Below the pieces are notes generated by a model. The model did no database searches, was not told where the DNA came from, and was given only the letters and a program-made list of their open reading frames with translations. From the NCBI RefSeq assembly GCF_011752935.1, contig NZ_VWWO01000001.1, forward strand, positions 930,001 through 994,000: 64,000 nt of DNA, written 5' to 3'. Of the stretch, positions 16,142-23,606 are shown piece by piece; the first letter of the stretch is position 1, and every line of letters starts with the position of its first letter. The translations under genes were made by a program, and so were the position numbers. This stretch comes from Chitinophaga sp. Cy-1792 (GTDB lineage: Bacteria; Bacteroidota; Bacteroidia; Chitinophagales; Chitinophagaceae).

Positions 16142-17842
16142 ATGTTGATGCCCGTTGTTTGTTTAATAGCCACCAGTATGGCTTCTGGCCCTGCCGATAC
16201 CATTCGGCCTTCCGTTTATAATATCGTTATCCGGGAAATTATGGCAAAGCCGACACCTGTAATAGCTTTACCGCCTTACGAATACCTGGAACTCTACAAC
16301 AGGACCCACGAAATTATAACCCTTAAAGGCTGTATCATCGCAGTCAATAAAAAGGAAATCATCCTGCCAGACGTGGCTTTGCCACCGGAACAGCCGTTGC
16401 TGCTTTGTCCGGCCGCAGCAAAAGACAGCTTTCATGCTCCTTTGGTTACCGGCCTGGACAAATGGACCGCCATTCCTGATGATACAGGCCTGGTAGTGCT
16501 CTACAATCAGCAACGACAGGTAATCCATGCGGTGAATTATAATAAATCCTGGTATGGTAGCCCGGAATATAGTAAAGGCGGTTATAGTCTGGAGATGATC
16601 GACGTGGATGCTCCCTGTATAGATAAGCCCAATTGGAAGGCGAGTCTGGCCCCTGCCGGTGGTACGCCCGGCCTGCCTAATGCGGCCGCCGGAAAGCTGG
16701 ATTGGACAACCGGGCCAGACCTGTATTATATCTCTGCTCCTGATTCCAGCCACTTGCAGCTGTATTTCTCTCAAACGCTGGACAGTATATCCGCTGCATC
16801 CCCCGATCATTACCACATAACTGGCATGCAATTATCAAAAATTGAAGTGCAGCCCCCGCTTTTTTCCACGGTGCTACTCTCCTGCCCTGCACCGTTAAAG
16901 CCCGAACAGGAGTATGAGGTTACTGTCAACGGATTAACCAACTGCCTGGACCCTGGCGGTAGCCAGATAACCCGGTCATTCCAGCTGCCAGCCCCCGCTG
17001 TTGCCGGTGATGTCCTTTTCAGTGAAATACTCTTTGATCCGGAGACAAGTACACCGGGATTTATAGAAATATATAACAACAGCCACCATGCGATCAATTT
17101 ACAATCAATCAGGATGCAGAATATACGCGATGATGGTCGCACAGATGCGGCTAAAGCACTGAGTGTCAATGGCAGAGTGCTAATGCCGGGAAAATGTATT
17201 GCTTTTACCGCTGATGCCCTGAAACTTTGTGGGCGCTATAATTGTAAAGAACCTGGCGCTATTCAGGAAATTAATATGCCTGTAACCTACGTTGGTGGCG
17301 GTGGTTTAAGGCTGATGACGGCCGACAGCATTATTCTGGAAGAAATTCGGTACAATAGTGATTGGCAGTTCTCTCTGTTTTCCAATAGCAAGGGCGTCTC
17401 ACTGGAGCGCATTAGCTTTGAGCGCCCGGCAGCTAATGCGGATAACTGGCAGTCGGCTACCGCTGCTACCGGTTATGCTTCCCCGGGATGGATCAGCAGT
17501 GTGGCCCGGGATAGTGCTGAAAGTGCTGAAGTGACTTTTCTGACCCCGGTTTTTACCCCTGAAAATCAAGGAGAACTGCAACGTGCAAAATGCCGGTATA
17601 TGTTTGGGAATCAGCTATGGGTGGCGAATGCAACGGTGTATGATGTAACAGGAAAGGCTATACGCTCCCTGGCCAGAAATCTACCCTTATCAGGAACTGG
17701 TTTTTTCACATGGGATGGATATGATGAAAAAAAAGTACTTTTGCCGGCAGGTGTTTATATATTTTTAATCGAAATATTTGACCCCAAAGGCCGCAACAGG
17801 CGCTGGAAACAGGCTGTTGTGCTGGCACGAAAGTTGAATTGA
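16142..17842 (+). CDS. Lamin-tail-domain extracellular protein with T9SS-like C-terminus
   Basis: The 566-residue protein has two lamin-tail-domain-like segments. One is N-terminal (VIREIMAKPTPVIALPPYEYLELYNRT); the other is mid-protein (GDVLFSEILFDPETSTPGFIEIYNNS). A Big/Ig-like stretch separates them. The C-terminus resembles a CHU_C/FlgD-like ending (VTGKAIRSLARN..FFTWDGYDEKK..LPAGVYIFLIEIF), so secretion by T9SS is likely. From the ATG at 16142 the signal peptide lacks basic residues. A better start at 16120 (MYSKFF) is out of frame by one base across a T6 run at 16132-16137. Role unknown, probably cell-surface. Confidence 0.78.
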   Translation: MLMPVVCLIATSMASGPADTIRPSVYNIVIREIMAKPTPVIALPPYEYLELYNRTHEIITLKGCIIAVNKKEIILPDVALPPEQPLLLCPAAAKDSFHAPLVTGLDKWTAIPDDTGLVVLYNQQRQVIHAVNYNKSWYGSPEYSKGGYSLEMIDVDAPCIDKPNWKASLAPAGGTPGLPNAAAGKLDWTTGPDLYYISAPDSSHLQLYFSQTLDSISAASPDHYHITGMQLSKIEVQPPLFSTVLLSCPAPLKPEQEYEVTVNGLTNCLDPGGSQITRSFQLPAPAVAGDVLFSEILFDPETSTPGFIEIYNNSHHAINLQSIRMQNIRDDGRTDAAKALSVNGRVLMPGKCIAFTADALKLCGRYNCKEPGAIQEINMPVTYVGGGGLRLMTADSIILEEIRYNSDWQFSLFSNSKGVSLERISFERPAANADNWQSATAATGYASPGWISSVARDSAESAEVTFLTPVFTPENQGELQRAKCRYMFGNQLWVANATVYDVTGKAIRSLARNLPLSGTGFFTWDGYDEKKVLLPAGVYIFLIEIFDPKGRNRRWKQAVVLARKLN

Positions 17843-17908
17843 ATCAGCCTCCTGACACCGGCGCCTGTTACAGGTCAATTTGTCAGCGGGCAATCTATTA
17901 TAATTATT

Positions 17909-17916
17909 TATATTTG
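17909..17916 (+). promoter_or_regulatory. -7 box TATATTTG of the DUF5606 gene
   Basis: Exact TAnnTTTG match placing the transcription start about 14 nt before the ATG at 17937. A TTTG at 17879-17882 is 26 nt upstream, longer than usual. Confidence 0.5.
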
Positions 17917-17936
17917 CGCTTCCTAAAAATTTGAAC

Positions 17937-18620
17937 ATGCAGTACAGAGAAATTGTTGCAGTAACCGGATTGGGCGGTTTGTTTCAGTTAGTTGCCAGTA
18001 AACAAGATGGCGCCATCGTTAGGTCACTGGAAGATAAGAGCACAAGGTTTGTGTCTTCCCGCGTGCATAATTTTACTCCACTGGAAAGTATTGAAGTTTT
18101 TACCACTGGCGAAAACGTAAACCTGGCAGAAGTTTTCAAAGCCATGGACGAAAAAACCGCAGCTTTCCCTCCACTGGATGCTAAAGCTGATAACAATACT
18201 ATCAAAGCCTATTTCAAAAACGTATACCCTGAATTCGATGAAGAAAGAGTATACGTAAGTGATATGAAGAAAATGGTTAAATGGTTTGCCATACTCAAAT
18301 CAAATGACCTGCTGAAATTTGAAGAAATTCTGGCTGATGGTAACGGAGAAGAAGAACTCGTTGAAGAAGTAGCAGCTCCTGCTCCAGAGAAAAAAGCTAA
18401 AAAAGCAGCCGCAGCTCCTGCTGAAGCTACTGAGGCTACCGATGCAGAAGAAAAACCTAAAAAACCTCGCGCTAAAAAAGCTGCGAAGGAAGAAGGTGAA
18501 GAAGCTTCTGCAGAAGAAAAACCTAAAAAAGCTAAAGCCGCCGCTAAAAAAGAAGAAGCTGCTGAAGGTGAAGAACCTAAAAAAGCCGCTAAACCTCGTA
18601 AAAAGAAATCTGAAGAGTAA
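17937..18620 (+). CDS. DUF5606 domain-containing protein with Lys/Ala/Glu-rich tail
   Basis: The 227-residue protein has an N-terminal DUF5606 domain (about 1-135). It opens MQYREIVAVTGLGGLFQLVAS and includes the VYVSDMKKMVKWFAIL helix. The tail of about 90 residues is low-complexity Lys/Ala/Glu/Pro with repeated EEKPKK and KAAK units. The domain is a Bacteroidota family of unknown function. The tail resembles histone-H1-like or ribosome-associated basic tails and may bind nucleic acid (inference). The ATG at 17937 is preferred over the TTG two codons upstream. Ended by the terminator at 18646-18675. Confidence 0.88.
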   Translation: MQYREIVAVTGLGGLFQLVASKQDGAIVRSLEDKSTRFVSSRVHNFTPLESIEVFTTGENVNLAEVFKAMDEKTAAFPPLDAKADNNTIKAYFKNVYPEFDEERVYVSDMKKMVKWFAILKSNDLLKFEEILADGNGEEELVEEVAAPAPEKKAKKAAAAPAEATEATDAEEKPKKPRAKKAAKEEGEEASAEEKPKKAKAAAKKEEAAEGEEPKKAAKPRKKKSEE

Positions 18621-18645
18621 TCTTCCAGATTTTAACATAACTATT

Positions 18646-18675
18646 ATTCCAGGCAACCTGAGGGATGCCTGGAAT
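18646..18675 (+). terminator. Terminator of the DUF5606 gene
   Basis: A perfect 10-bp stem (18646-18655 with 18666-18675) followed by TTTTTATTTT. An ATG at 18665 sits at the loop edge of this hairpin, so it cannot plausibly start the next gene. Confidence 0.9.
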
Positions 18676-18691
18676 TTTTTATTTTAGTAAG

Positions 18692-20416
18692 ATGAAGAAT
18701 TTAACCGCAGATATAAAGAAACTCCCCCGTCACTATCTCCCCGAAGATTTTACCGTGACCACATGGGATGCATTGCAGCCTTACTTCGAAGAACTGCAGC
18801 AACGTCAGATCAATAACGTCAGCGAACTGGAACAATGGCTCAAAGACATCAGCGAACTCGAAGGTGTTATCAGCGAAGATGCCTGCTGGCGCCAGATAAA
18901 AATGACATGCGATACCACCGATAAATCGCTGGAAGAGGCCTTCGCATACTTCTGTATGGAAATCCAGCCCAAACTCCAGCCATACACAGATGCCATCAAT
19001 AAAAAATTCCTGGACATCCCTTTCGTGAAAGAGCTGGACCAGGAACTCTATAAGACGTACATCCGCAATACCCACAAACAAATCAAACTGTTCAGGGAAG
19101 AAAATATTCCGATCGCAGCTGAACTCAGCGTGATGGCACAGCAATATGGCGCTATCTCCGGCAAACAGACCATCACCGTTAACGGTCAGGAATATACGCT
19201 ACAGCAGGCAGCCAAATTCCTCCAGAGCAGCGACAGGTCACTCAGAGAAGAAGTGTTCATGAAAACCAGTACCCGCCGCCTGGAAGACCGCGAAGCACTG
19301 GACAACCTCTACTCCGGCCTGATCACCAAGCGTAACCAGGTAGCCCTCAATGCAGGCTTTGAAAACTACCGTGATTATAAATTCGAAGAACTGGGCAGGT
19401 TCGACTACAAGAAAGAAGACTGTTTCCAGTTTCACGATGCAGTAAAAACACATATCGTTCCGCTGGTAAAAGAAGTCCTGGAAGAGCAACGCCGCAAGCT
19501 GGAACTGGATACCCTGCGCCCATGGGATGGAGACGCAGAACCCGCCGGCATCAAACCGCTGGAACCTTTCCATACCGGTGAAGAACTGGTAGATAAAGCC
19601 ATCAAAACTTTTGACGAACTGGGACCTTTCTTTGGTAACTGCCTGCGCGTGATGAAACAGATGAAACGCCTGGACCTGGAAAGCCGTAAAGGGAAAGCAC
19701 CTGGTGGCTATAACTGTCCGCTCGCCGAAACCGGTGTGCCGTTTATCTTCATGAACGCTGCCGGTCAGATGAAAGACCTCACCACCATGGTACATGAAGG
19801 TGGCCACGCAGTACATTCCTTCCTCAGCCATCATCTGTCATTAACCGCCTTCAAGGAATACCCTATGGAAATTGCGGAAGTGGCCAGTATGAGTATGGAG
19901 CTCTTTACGATGGACCACTGGCATATCTTCTTTGATGATGCAGAAGAGCTGCGCCGCGCAAAACGCCAGCAGCTGGAACGCTCTATCACCATATTCCCAT
20001 GGATTGCCACCATCGATAAATTCCAGCACTGGATCTACGAAAATCCAAACCATACAGCTGAAGAACGCACCGCTAAATGGAACGAAATCCAGGATGAGTT
20101 TTCTCCGAATGTGGTAGACTGGTCAGGACTGGAAAATATCAGGTCTATCGCATGGCAACGCCAGCTGCACCTGTTTGAAGTACCATTCTATTATATCGAA
20201 TACGGTATTGCCCAGTTAGGTGCCATCGCGATGTGGAAACAGTATAAGGAAAATCCGCAGCAGGCATTGGATAACTACGTAGCGGCATTGAGTCTCGGTA
20301 ATACCAGAACATTACCTGAACTCTATAAAGCGGCAGGAATTAAATTTGATTTCTCCCCAGCCTACGTAAAAGAGCTGATAGACTTCGTAAAAATCGAAAT
20401 GGACAAAATCGGATAA
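18692..20416 (+). CDS. M3 family oligoendopeptidase (PepF-like)
   Basis: The 574-residue cytosolic zinc metallopeptidase degrades oligopeptides. The thimet-family zinc motif HEGGHAVHSF is at about residue 368, with the downstream Glu ligand in EIAEVASMSMEL. N-terminal helical lobes precede it. The YYIEYGIAQLGAIAMW segment near the end is typical of the PepF/oligoendopeptidase branch. Length is normal. The start at 18692 (MKNLTADIKK) follows the upstream terminator; the in-frame ATG at 18665 is inside that hairpin. Confidence 0.94.
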   Translation: MKNLTADIKKLPRHYLPEDFTVTTWDALQPYFEELQQRQINNVSELEQWLKDISELEGVISEDACWRQIKMTCDTTDKSLEEAFAYFCMEIQPKLQPYTDAINKKFLDIPFVKELDQELYKTYIRNTHKQIKLFREENIPIAAELSVMAQQYGAISGKQTITVNGQEYTLQQAAKFLQSSDRSLREEVFMKTSTRRLEDREALDNLYSGLITKRNQVALNAGFENYRDYKFEELGRFDYKKEDCFQFHDAVKTHIVPLVKEVLEEQRRKLELDTLRPWDGDAEPAGIKPLEPFHTGEELVDKAIKTFDELGPFFGNCLRVMKQMKRLDLESRKGKAPGGYNCPLAETGVPFIFMNAAGQMKDLTTMVHEGGHAVHSFLSHHLSLTAFKEYPMEIAEVASMSMELFTMDHWHIFFDDAEELRRAKRQQLERSITIFPWIATIDKFQHWIYENPNHTAEERTAKWNEIQDEFSPNVVDWSGLENIRSIAWQRQLHLFEVPFYYIEYGIAQLGAIAMWKQYKENPQQALDNYVAALSLGNTRTLPELYKAAGIKFDFSPAYVKELIDFVKIEMDKIG

Positions 20417-20434
20417 CCCGACTCAATCTCATAT

Positions 20435-20475
20435 GTGAAGGCCGCGTCTCTACGAAGTAGAGACGCGGCCTTCAC
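20435..20475. repeat. Long perfect hairpin, REP-like
   Basis: A 19-bp perfect stem (20435-20453 with 20457-20475), very GC-rich (contains GGCCGCGTCTCTAC), with a three-base GAA loop. Adjacent terminators make it redundant as a terminator, and its sequence is unlike the surrounding A/T-rich DNA. It may be a mobile palindromic element copy (inference). Confidence 0.65.
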
Positions 20476-20481
20476 GCTCCG

Positions 20482-20502
20482 TCCGACACCGAAGGTGTCG
20501 GA
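20482..20502. repeat. Short palindrome TCCGACACC-GAA-GGTGTCGGA
   Basis: A perfect 9-bp hairpin with the same GAA loop as its neighbour, only 6 nt away. It probably belongs to the same class of small palindromic repeats. Confidence 0.6.
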
Positions 20503-20510
20503 TATAAAAA

Positions 20511-20545
20511 AGCGAGGGATAAGATTAAAAACCTTATCCCTCGCT
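20511..20545 (-). terminator. Terminator of the fur/sco unit
   Basis: A perfect 13-bp stem (20511-20523 with 20533-20545). On the minus strand it is followed by a run of T, about 20 nt after the Fur-family stop. Confidence 0.88.
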
Positions 20546-20565
20546 CTTATATAAAAAAGTAAAAT

Positions 20566-21000
20566 CTACTTACAAGACTTACATACCCCACTCACCACTA
20601 CTTCCACATTACGTGCGGCAAAGCCTTTCGGCAAATGTATCTCCGGTACATTCGTCTCATCTAAACAAATGGTATTCCCACATGCTTCACAACGGAAATG
20701 CACATGGTGATCATGATGGTGATGTTCGGTGCACTCCGATTTACACACTGCATAACGTACAGACGTATCCGTAGTAGGTATTTTATGTATGATCCCTTTA
20801 TCGAGGAAGGTCTGTAGGGTACGATAAACAGTTACTCTGTCAAATGATTTACCGGCAAGCTTTTCAAAGTCGCTATGTTCCAGCGCGCCATCACTCTTCA
20901 TAAACAGCTCCAGAATTTTTGTTCTGGTTTCTGTCACGCTAAGCTTGCTATCCTTCAGTAAGGCGGAAATTCTTTCTGCTATTTGTTGTTTGTTGCCCAT
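20566..21000 (-). CDS. Fur-family metalloregulator, probably Zur-like
   Basis: The 144-residue protein has an N-terminal winged helix (VTETRTKILELF..SFDRVTVYRTLQTFLDKGIIHKI). The metal-binding dimerisation domain has a His-rich stretch EHHHHDHHVHF, then CEACGN and C-terminal CKSCK: two CxxC pairs for the structural zinc. Fur proteins bind palindromic operators when metal-loaded. Neighbouring zinc-type genes and the 17-bp palindrome at 21810-21826 favour Zur over Fe-Fur or PerR (inference). The start at 21000 (MGNKQQ) lies 9 nt after the SCO stop; an ATG at 21006 is also possible. Co-transcribed with sco. Confidence 0.88.
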   Translation of the reverse strand: MGNKQQIAERISALLKDSKLSVTETRTKILELFMKSDGALEHSDFEKLAGKSFDRVTVYRTLQTFLDKGIIHKIPTTDTSVRYAVCKSECTEHHHHDHHVHFRCEACGNTICLDETNVPEIHLPKGFAARNVEVVVSGVCKSCK

Positions 21001-21009
21001 GATCAAAAA

Positions 21010-21636
21010 CTATTCTTTCATTAATCTGTCTATATCGGCAATCAGCTTATAAACGTCTCTGTCTTTGGTGCCTTCGTATAAACCACGGATCTGGCCGGTT
21101 TTGTCTACCAGTGCGAACCATTGTGTATGAACAAAATCATCATCACCACTAGGAGTGCCGTCATCTACGAGGTATCCCTGACGGGCGAGGCGGTATAAAT
21201 CTACCTTATTGCCTGTGAGGAACCACCAGTTTTTACTGTCTGCACCATGTTTTGTTGCATATGCTTTTAAAACAGGAATGCTATCATGTTCAGGATCAAC
21301 GGTATGTGATAATATCAGGAAATTCGGATTGCTTTTATATGCGTCGTATATTTTTTCCATGTTGGCATTCATCTTCGGACAAATACCGGTACAGGTGGTG
21401 AAAAAGTATTCAGCAACGTATATTTTACCTTTGACATCTTCAGAACTACGGGTTTTGCCCTCCTGGTCAGTGAAGGAAAATCCTGGCACTGTATGCCCTG
21501 GAGCCCCTAATACCGGCAGCTTTTCCACACCAAGGAATGTTCCTCTTTCTCCTTTGATTACATATCCTGCATATCCCAGAAATGCCACACTCAGCACTGC
21601 AAAGAATATTAATAGACCTTTTGCTTTACTTGACAT
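21010..21636 (-). CDS. SCO1/SenC family copper-thioredoxin protein
   Basis: The 208-residue protein has an N-terminal membrane anchor (LLIFFAVLSVAFLGYAGYVI) and a periplasmic thioredoxin-fold domain. The metal motif is CTGICP (CxxxC) with the partner His in DDFVHTQWF. SCO proteins deliver copper to the CuA centre of cytochrome oxidase or act as thiol reductases. This copy is not next to the oxidase genes (a second SCO is, at 43 kb). It is upstream of the Fur-family gene on one transcript, suggesting a metal-stress role (inference). Confidence 0.9.
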   Translation of the reverse strand: MSSKAKGLLIFFAVLSVAFLGYAGYVIKGERGTFLGVEKLPVLGAPGHTVPGFSFTDQEGKTRSSEDVKGKIYVAEYFFTTCTGICPKMNANMEKIYDAYKSNPNFLILSHTVDPEHDSIPVLKAYATKHGADSKNWWFLTGNKVDLYRLARQGYLVDDGTPSGDDDFVHTQWFALVDKTGQIRGLYEGTKDRDVYKLIADIDRLMKE

Positions 21637-21668
21637 AAGTTATATTCTCTAATCTTTAGAACTATATA

Positions 21669-21676
21669 CAAAGGTA
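21669..21676 (-). promoter_or_regulatory. -7 box of the sco-fur unit
   Basis: Reads TACCTTTG on the minus strand, an exact TAnnTTTG match 32 nt before the sco ATG. It is well separated from the palindromic operator at 21810-21826. Confidence 0.6.
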
Positions 21677-21809
21677 GCACATACTAAACAGATGCCCCAG
21701 TATTCGCCTTATTAGATCATTTTTTATTTTATAATCAATCTGTTACAATTATTAAAAGATTTTATGTTTAGGTGATTCATTGGTTTTTTAAAATTCTTTT
21801 AAAAAATAA

Positions 21810-21841
21810 TTGCAACTATGTTGCAAAAATACATAGTTTTG
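21810..21841 (+). promoter_or_regulatory. Promoter with embedded palindromic operator (Zur-type)
   Basis: The palindrome TTGCAACTATGTTGCAA (21810-21826) is a perfect 7-3-7 inverted repeat. Its first three bases are the -33 TTG, and 21 nt later lies an exact -7 box TAGTTTTG (21834-21841), 17 nt before the MerC-like ATG. A repressor bound here would block RNA polymerase. The Fur-family regulator encoded next door is the obvious candidate (inference). Confidence 0.78.
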
Positions 21842-21858
21842 TCCGATCGAAATAATAA

Positions 21859-22275
21859 ATGATGAGAGAACGACTGTATGCAAGATTGAACCTGGACGCA
21901 CTGGGTATAGGCGCTTCTGTTTTATGTGCGGTACACTGTGCCCTGCTCCCGCTATTCATAACAGCCATTCCCCTGCTGGGAATGGCGCTACCGGGCCATG
22001 GATGGATGGAATATGCAATGTTGTCGTTCTCTTTTATAGTCGGATGTTTTGCCCTGGGCAGAGGGTATTACCTCCGGCACAGAAAGTCTCAGCCTTTGTT
22101 GTTGTTTATCCTGGGTTTCATTTGCCTGGTTGCAGGGCATTTCCTGCACTGGGCAGCGGCCTGGGAAGCCACTGTCATCGCCATCGGCGCCATTATCATC
22201 ATCATTGCACATCTCCTGAACATCCGCCATACCAGGACTTGTGATACACACAAACATGCATCTTCCTTGAATTAA
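21859..22275 (+). CDS. MerC-domain inner-membrane protein
   Basis: The 138-residue protein has four predicted membrane helices and a MerC-type metal motif, CAVHC, in the first helix (GASVLCAVHCALLPLF). The C-terminus is His/Cys-bearing (RHTRTCDTHKHASS). MerC proteins were defined as mercury transporters, but no merA or merR is present. Here the gene leads an apparent unit with a COG0523 GTPase 12 nt downstream, controlled by a palindrome-containing promoter. Zinc import under limitation is the most sensible guess (inference). Confidence 0.85.
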   Translation: MMRERLYARLNLDALGIGASVLCAVHCALLPLFITAIPLLGMALPGHGWMEYAMLSFSFIVGCFALGRGYYLRHRKSQPLLLFILGFICLVAGHFLHWAAAWEATVIAIGAIIIIIAHLLNIRHTRTCDTHKHASSLN

Positions 22276-22287
22276 AAGAACCTACAT

Positions 22288-23472
22288 ATGAAAAAGTTAC
22301 CAGTAACGGTGCTGAGTGGATTTCTCGGCGCAGGGAAAACTACTGTCCTTAATCACGTACTGCATAACCGCGAAAATATTCGTGTAGCCGTTATCGTGAA
22401 TGATATGAGCGAAGTAAATATTGATGCGCAGCTGGTCAGGAATGAACAGGTATTACACAAAACACAAGAAAAACTCGTAGAGCTTAGCAACGGCTGCATC
22501 TGTTGCACACTACGGGAAGACCTCCTGAAAGAAGTAGAAAAACTGGCTGCGGAAAACCGGTTCGATTATCTCCTGATCGAATCTACCGGCATATCAGAAC
22601 CAATACCAGTTGCACAAACTTTTTGTTATGTAGATGAAGAAAATAATATCGACCTGTCCGCAGTAAGCAAACTGGATACAATGGTAACGGTAGTGGACGC
22701 ACTGAACTTTCTGAAAGATTTTAACAGCGCTGAAAAGCTGCAGGACAGAGCCCTGACAGAAGATAATGCCGACCACCGGACTATCGTAAATCTGCTCACA
22801 GATCAGATAGAATTTGCAGATGTTATTATCCTGAATAAATGTGATATGGTAGATGAAATACAGTTAGGACTCCTGAAAGGTATTATTCAGCGATTAAATT
22901 CCCGTGCAAGAATAGTAGAATCAATTTTTGGAAAAATTCCATTGCAGGAAATATTGAATACAGGCAGATTTGATTTCGATGCAACTTCCCAAAGCGCTGG
23001 CTGGCAGGCAGAATTGACGAACGAGCACACGCCTGAAACGCTGGAATATGGCATTTCTTCCTTCGTATTCAGAAGCAGAAAACCGTTTCACCCCGAAAGA
23101 TTCTGGCAATATATCAATGATCAATGGCCTGGTAATGTAATCAGAAGTAAAGGCTTGTTCTGGCTGGCATCGCGGCCGCAGGTTGCCGTTAACTGGAGTC
23201 AGGCCGGCGGTTCCGTCAGGGCCGAAAAAGCCGGTTACTGGTGGTGTGCCATTCCCCGCCACCGCTGGCAACTGGATGAAGAAACGCTTCAGACTATCGA
23301 AAACCGATGGGATGAACATTTCGCAGATCGGTACAATGAACTGGTAATAATTGGTCAGTTTCTGGATCAGCCACTCCTGGAAAAAGAGCTGGAAAGCTGC
23401 CTCTGTACTGACAATGAGGTGATCTCCTACCTAAAGGGTAAATACTTCAAAGATCCTTTTTTGATCGATTAA
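22288..23472 (+). CDS. G3E GTPase of the COG0523/CobW family, putative zinc metallochaperone
   Basis: The 394-residue cytosolic GTPase has Walker [10 protein letters not shown] (about 11-19), the family metal motif [11 protein letters not shown] (CxCC, about residues 70-73), ESTGISEP (switch region), and the guanine-specificity motif NKCD. A CobW C-terminal domain follows ([18 protein letters not shown]). Members such as ZNG1/ZigA deliver zinc to client enzymes when zinc is scarce; others handle cobalt or nickel. Location between a MerC-like protein and a ZnuD-like receptor, beside a Fur-family regulator, favours zinc. Confidence 0.9.
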   Translation: MKKLPVTVLSGFLGAGKTTVLNHVLHNRENIRVAVIVNDMSEVNIDAQLVRNEQVLHKTQEKLVELSNGCICCTLREDLLKEVEKLAAENRFDYLLIESTGISEPIPVAQTFCYVDEENNIDLSAVSKLDTMVTVVDALNFLKDFNSAEKLQDRALTEDNADHRTIVNLLTDQIEFADVIILNKCDMVDEIQLGLLKGIIQRLNSRARIVESIFGKIPLQEILNTGRFDFDATSQSAGWQAELTNEHTPETLEYGISSFVFRSRKPFHPERFWQYINDQWPGNVIRSKGLFWLASRPQVAVNWSQAGGSVRAEKAGYWWCAIPRHRWQLDEETLQTIENRWDEHFADRYNELVIIGQFLDQPLLEKELESCLCTDNEVISYLKGKYFKDPFLID

Positions 23473-23520
23473 TTTAGGCTGGTCTAAAAAATAATTAAAG
23501 CAAATTTAAATCATTCGGGA

Positions 23521-23528
23521 TAGATTTG
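23521..23528 (+). promoter_or_regulatory. -7 box TAGATTTG before the TonB receptor gene
   Basis: Exact TAnnTTTG match 79 nt upstream of the receptor ATG in the 134-bp spacer. No -33 TTG at the right distance and no copy of the 17-bp palindrome, so the receptor may also be read from the upstream operon. Confidence 0.4.
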
Positions 23529-23606
23529 TAAAAAATTAGCTTCGGAAGTCTAAAACTTTGTTACTATCCATTACCCTGTTTCTTAAAAAAACAATATGAT
23601 CTGAAG

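Noticed and set aside
21859..22275. Mercury-resistance operon
   Set aside because: MerC-like protein only; no merR, merA, merP or merT nearby.
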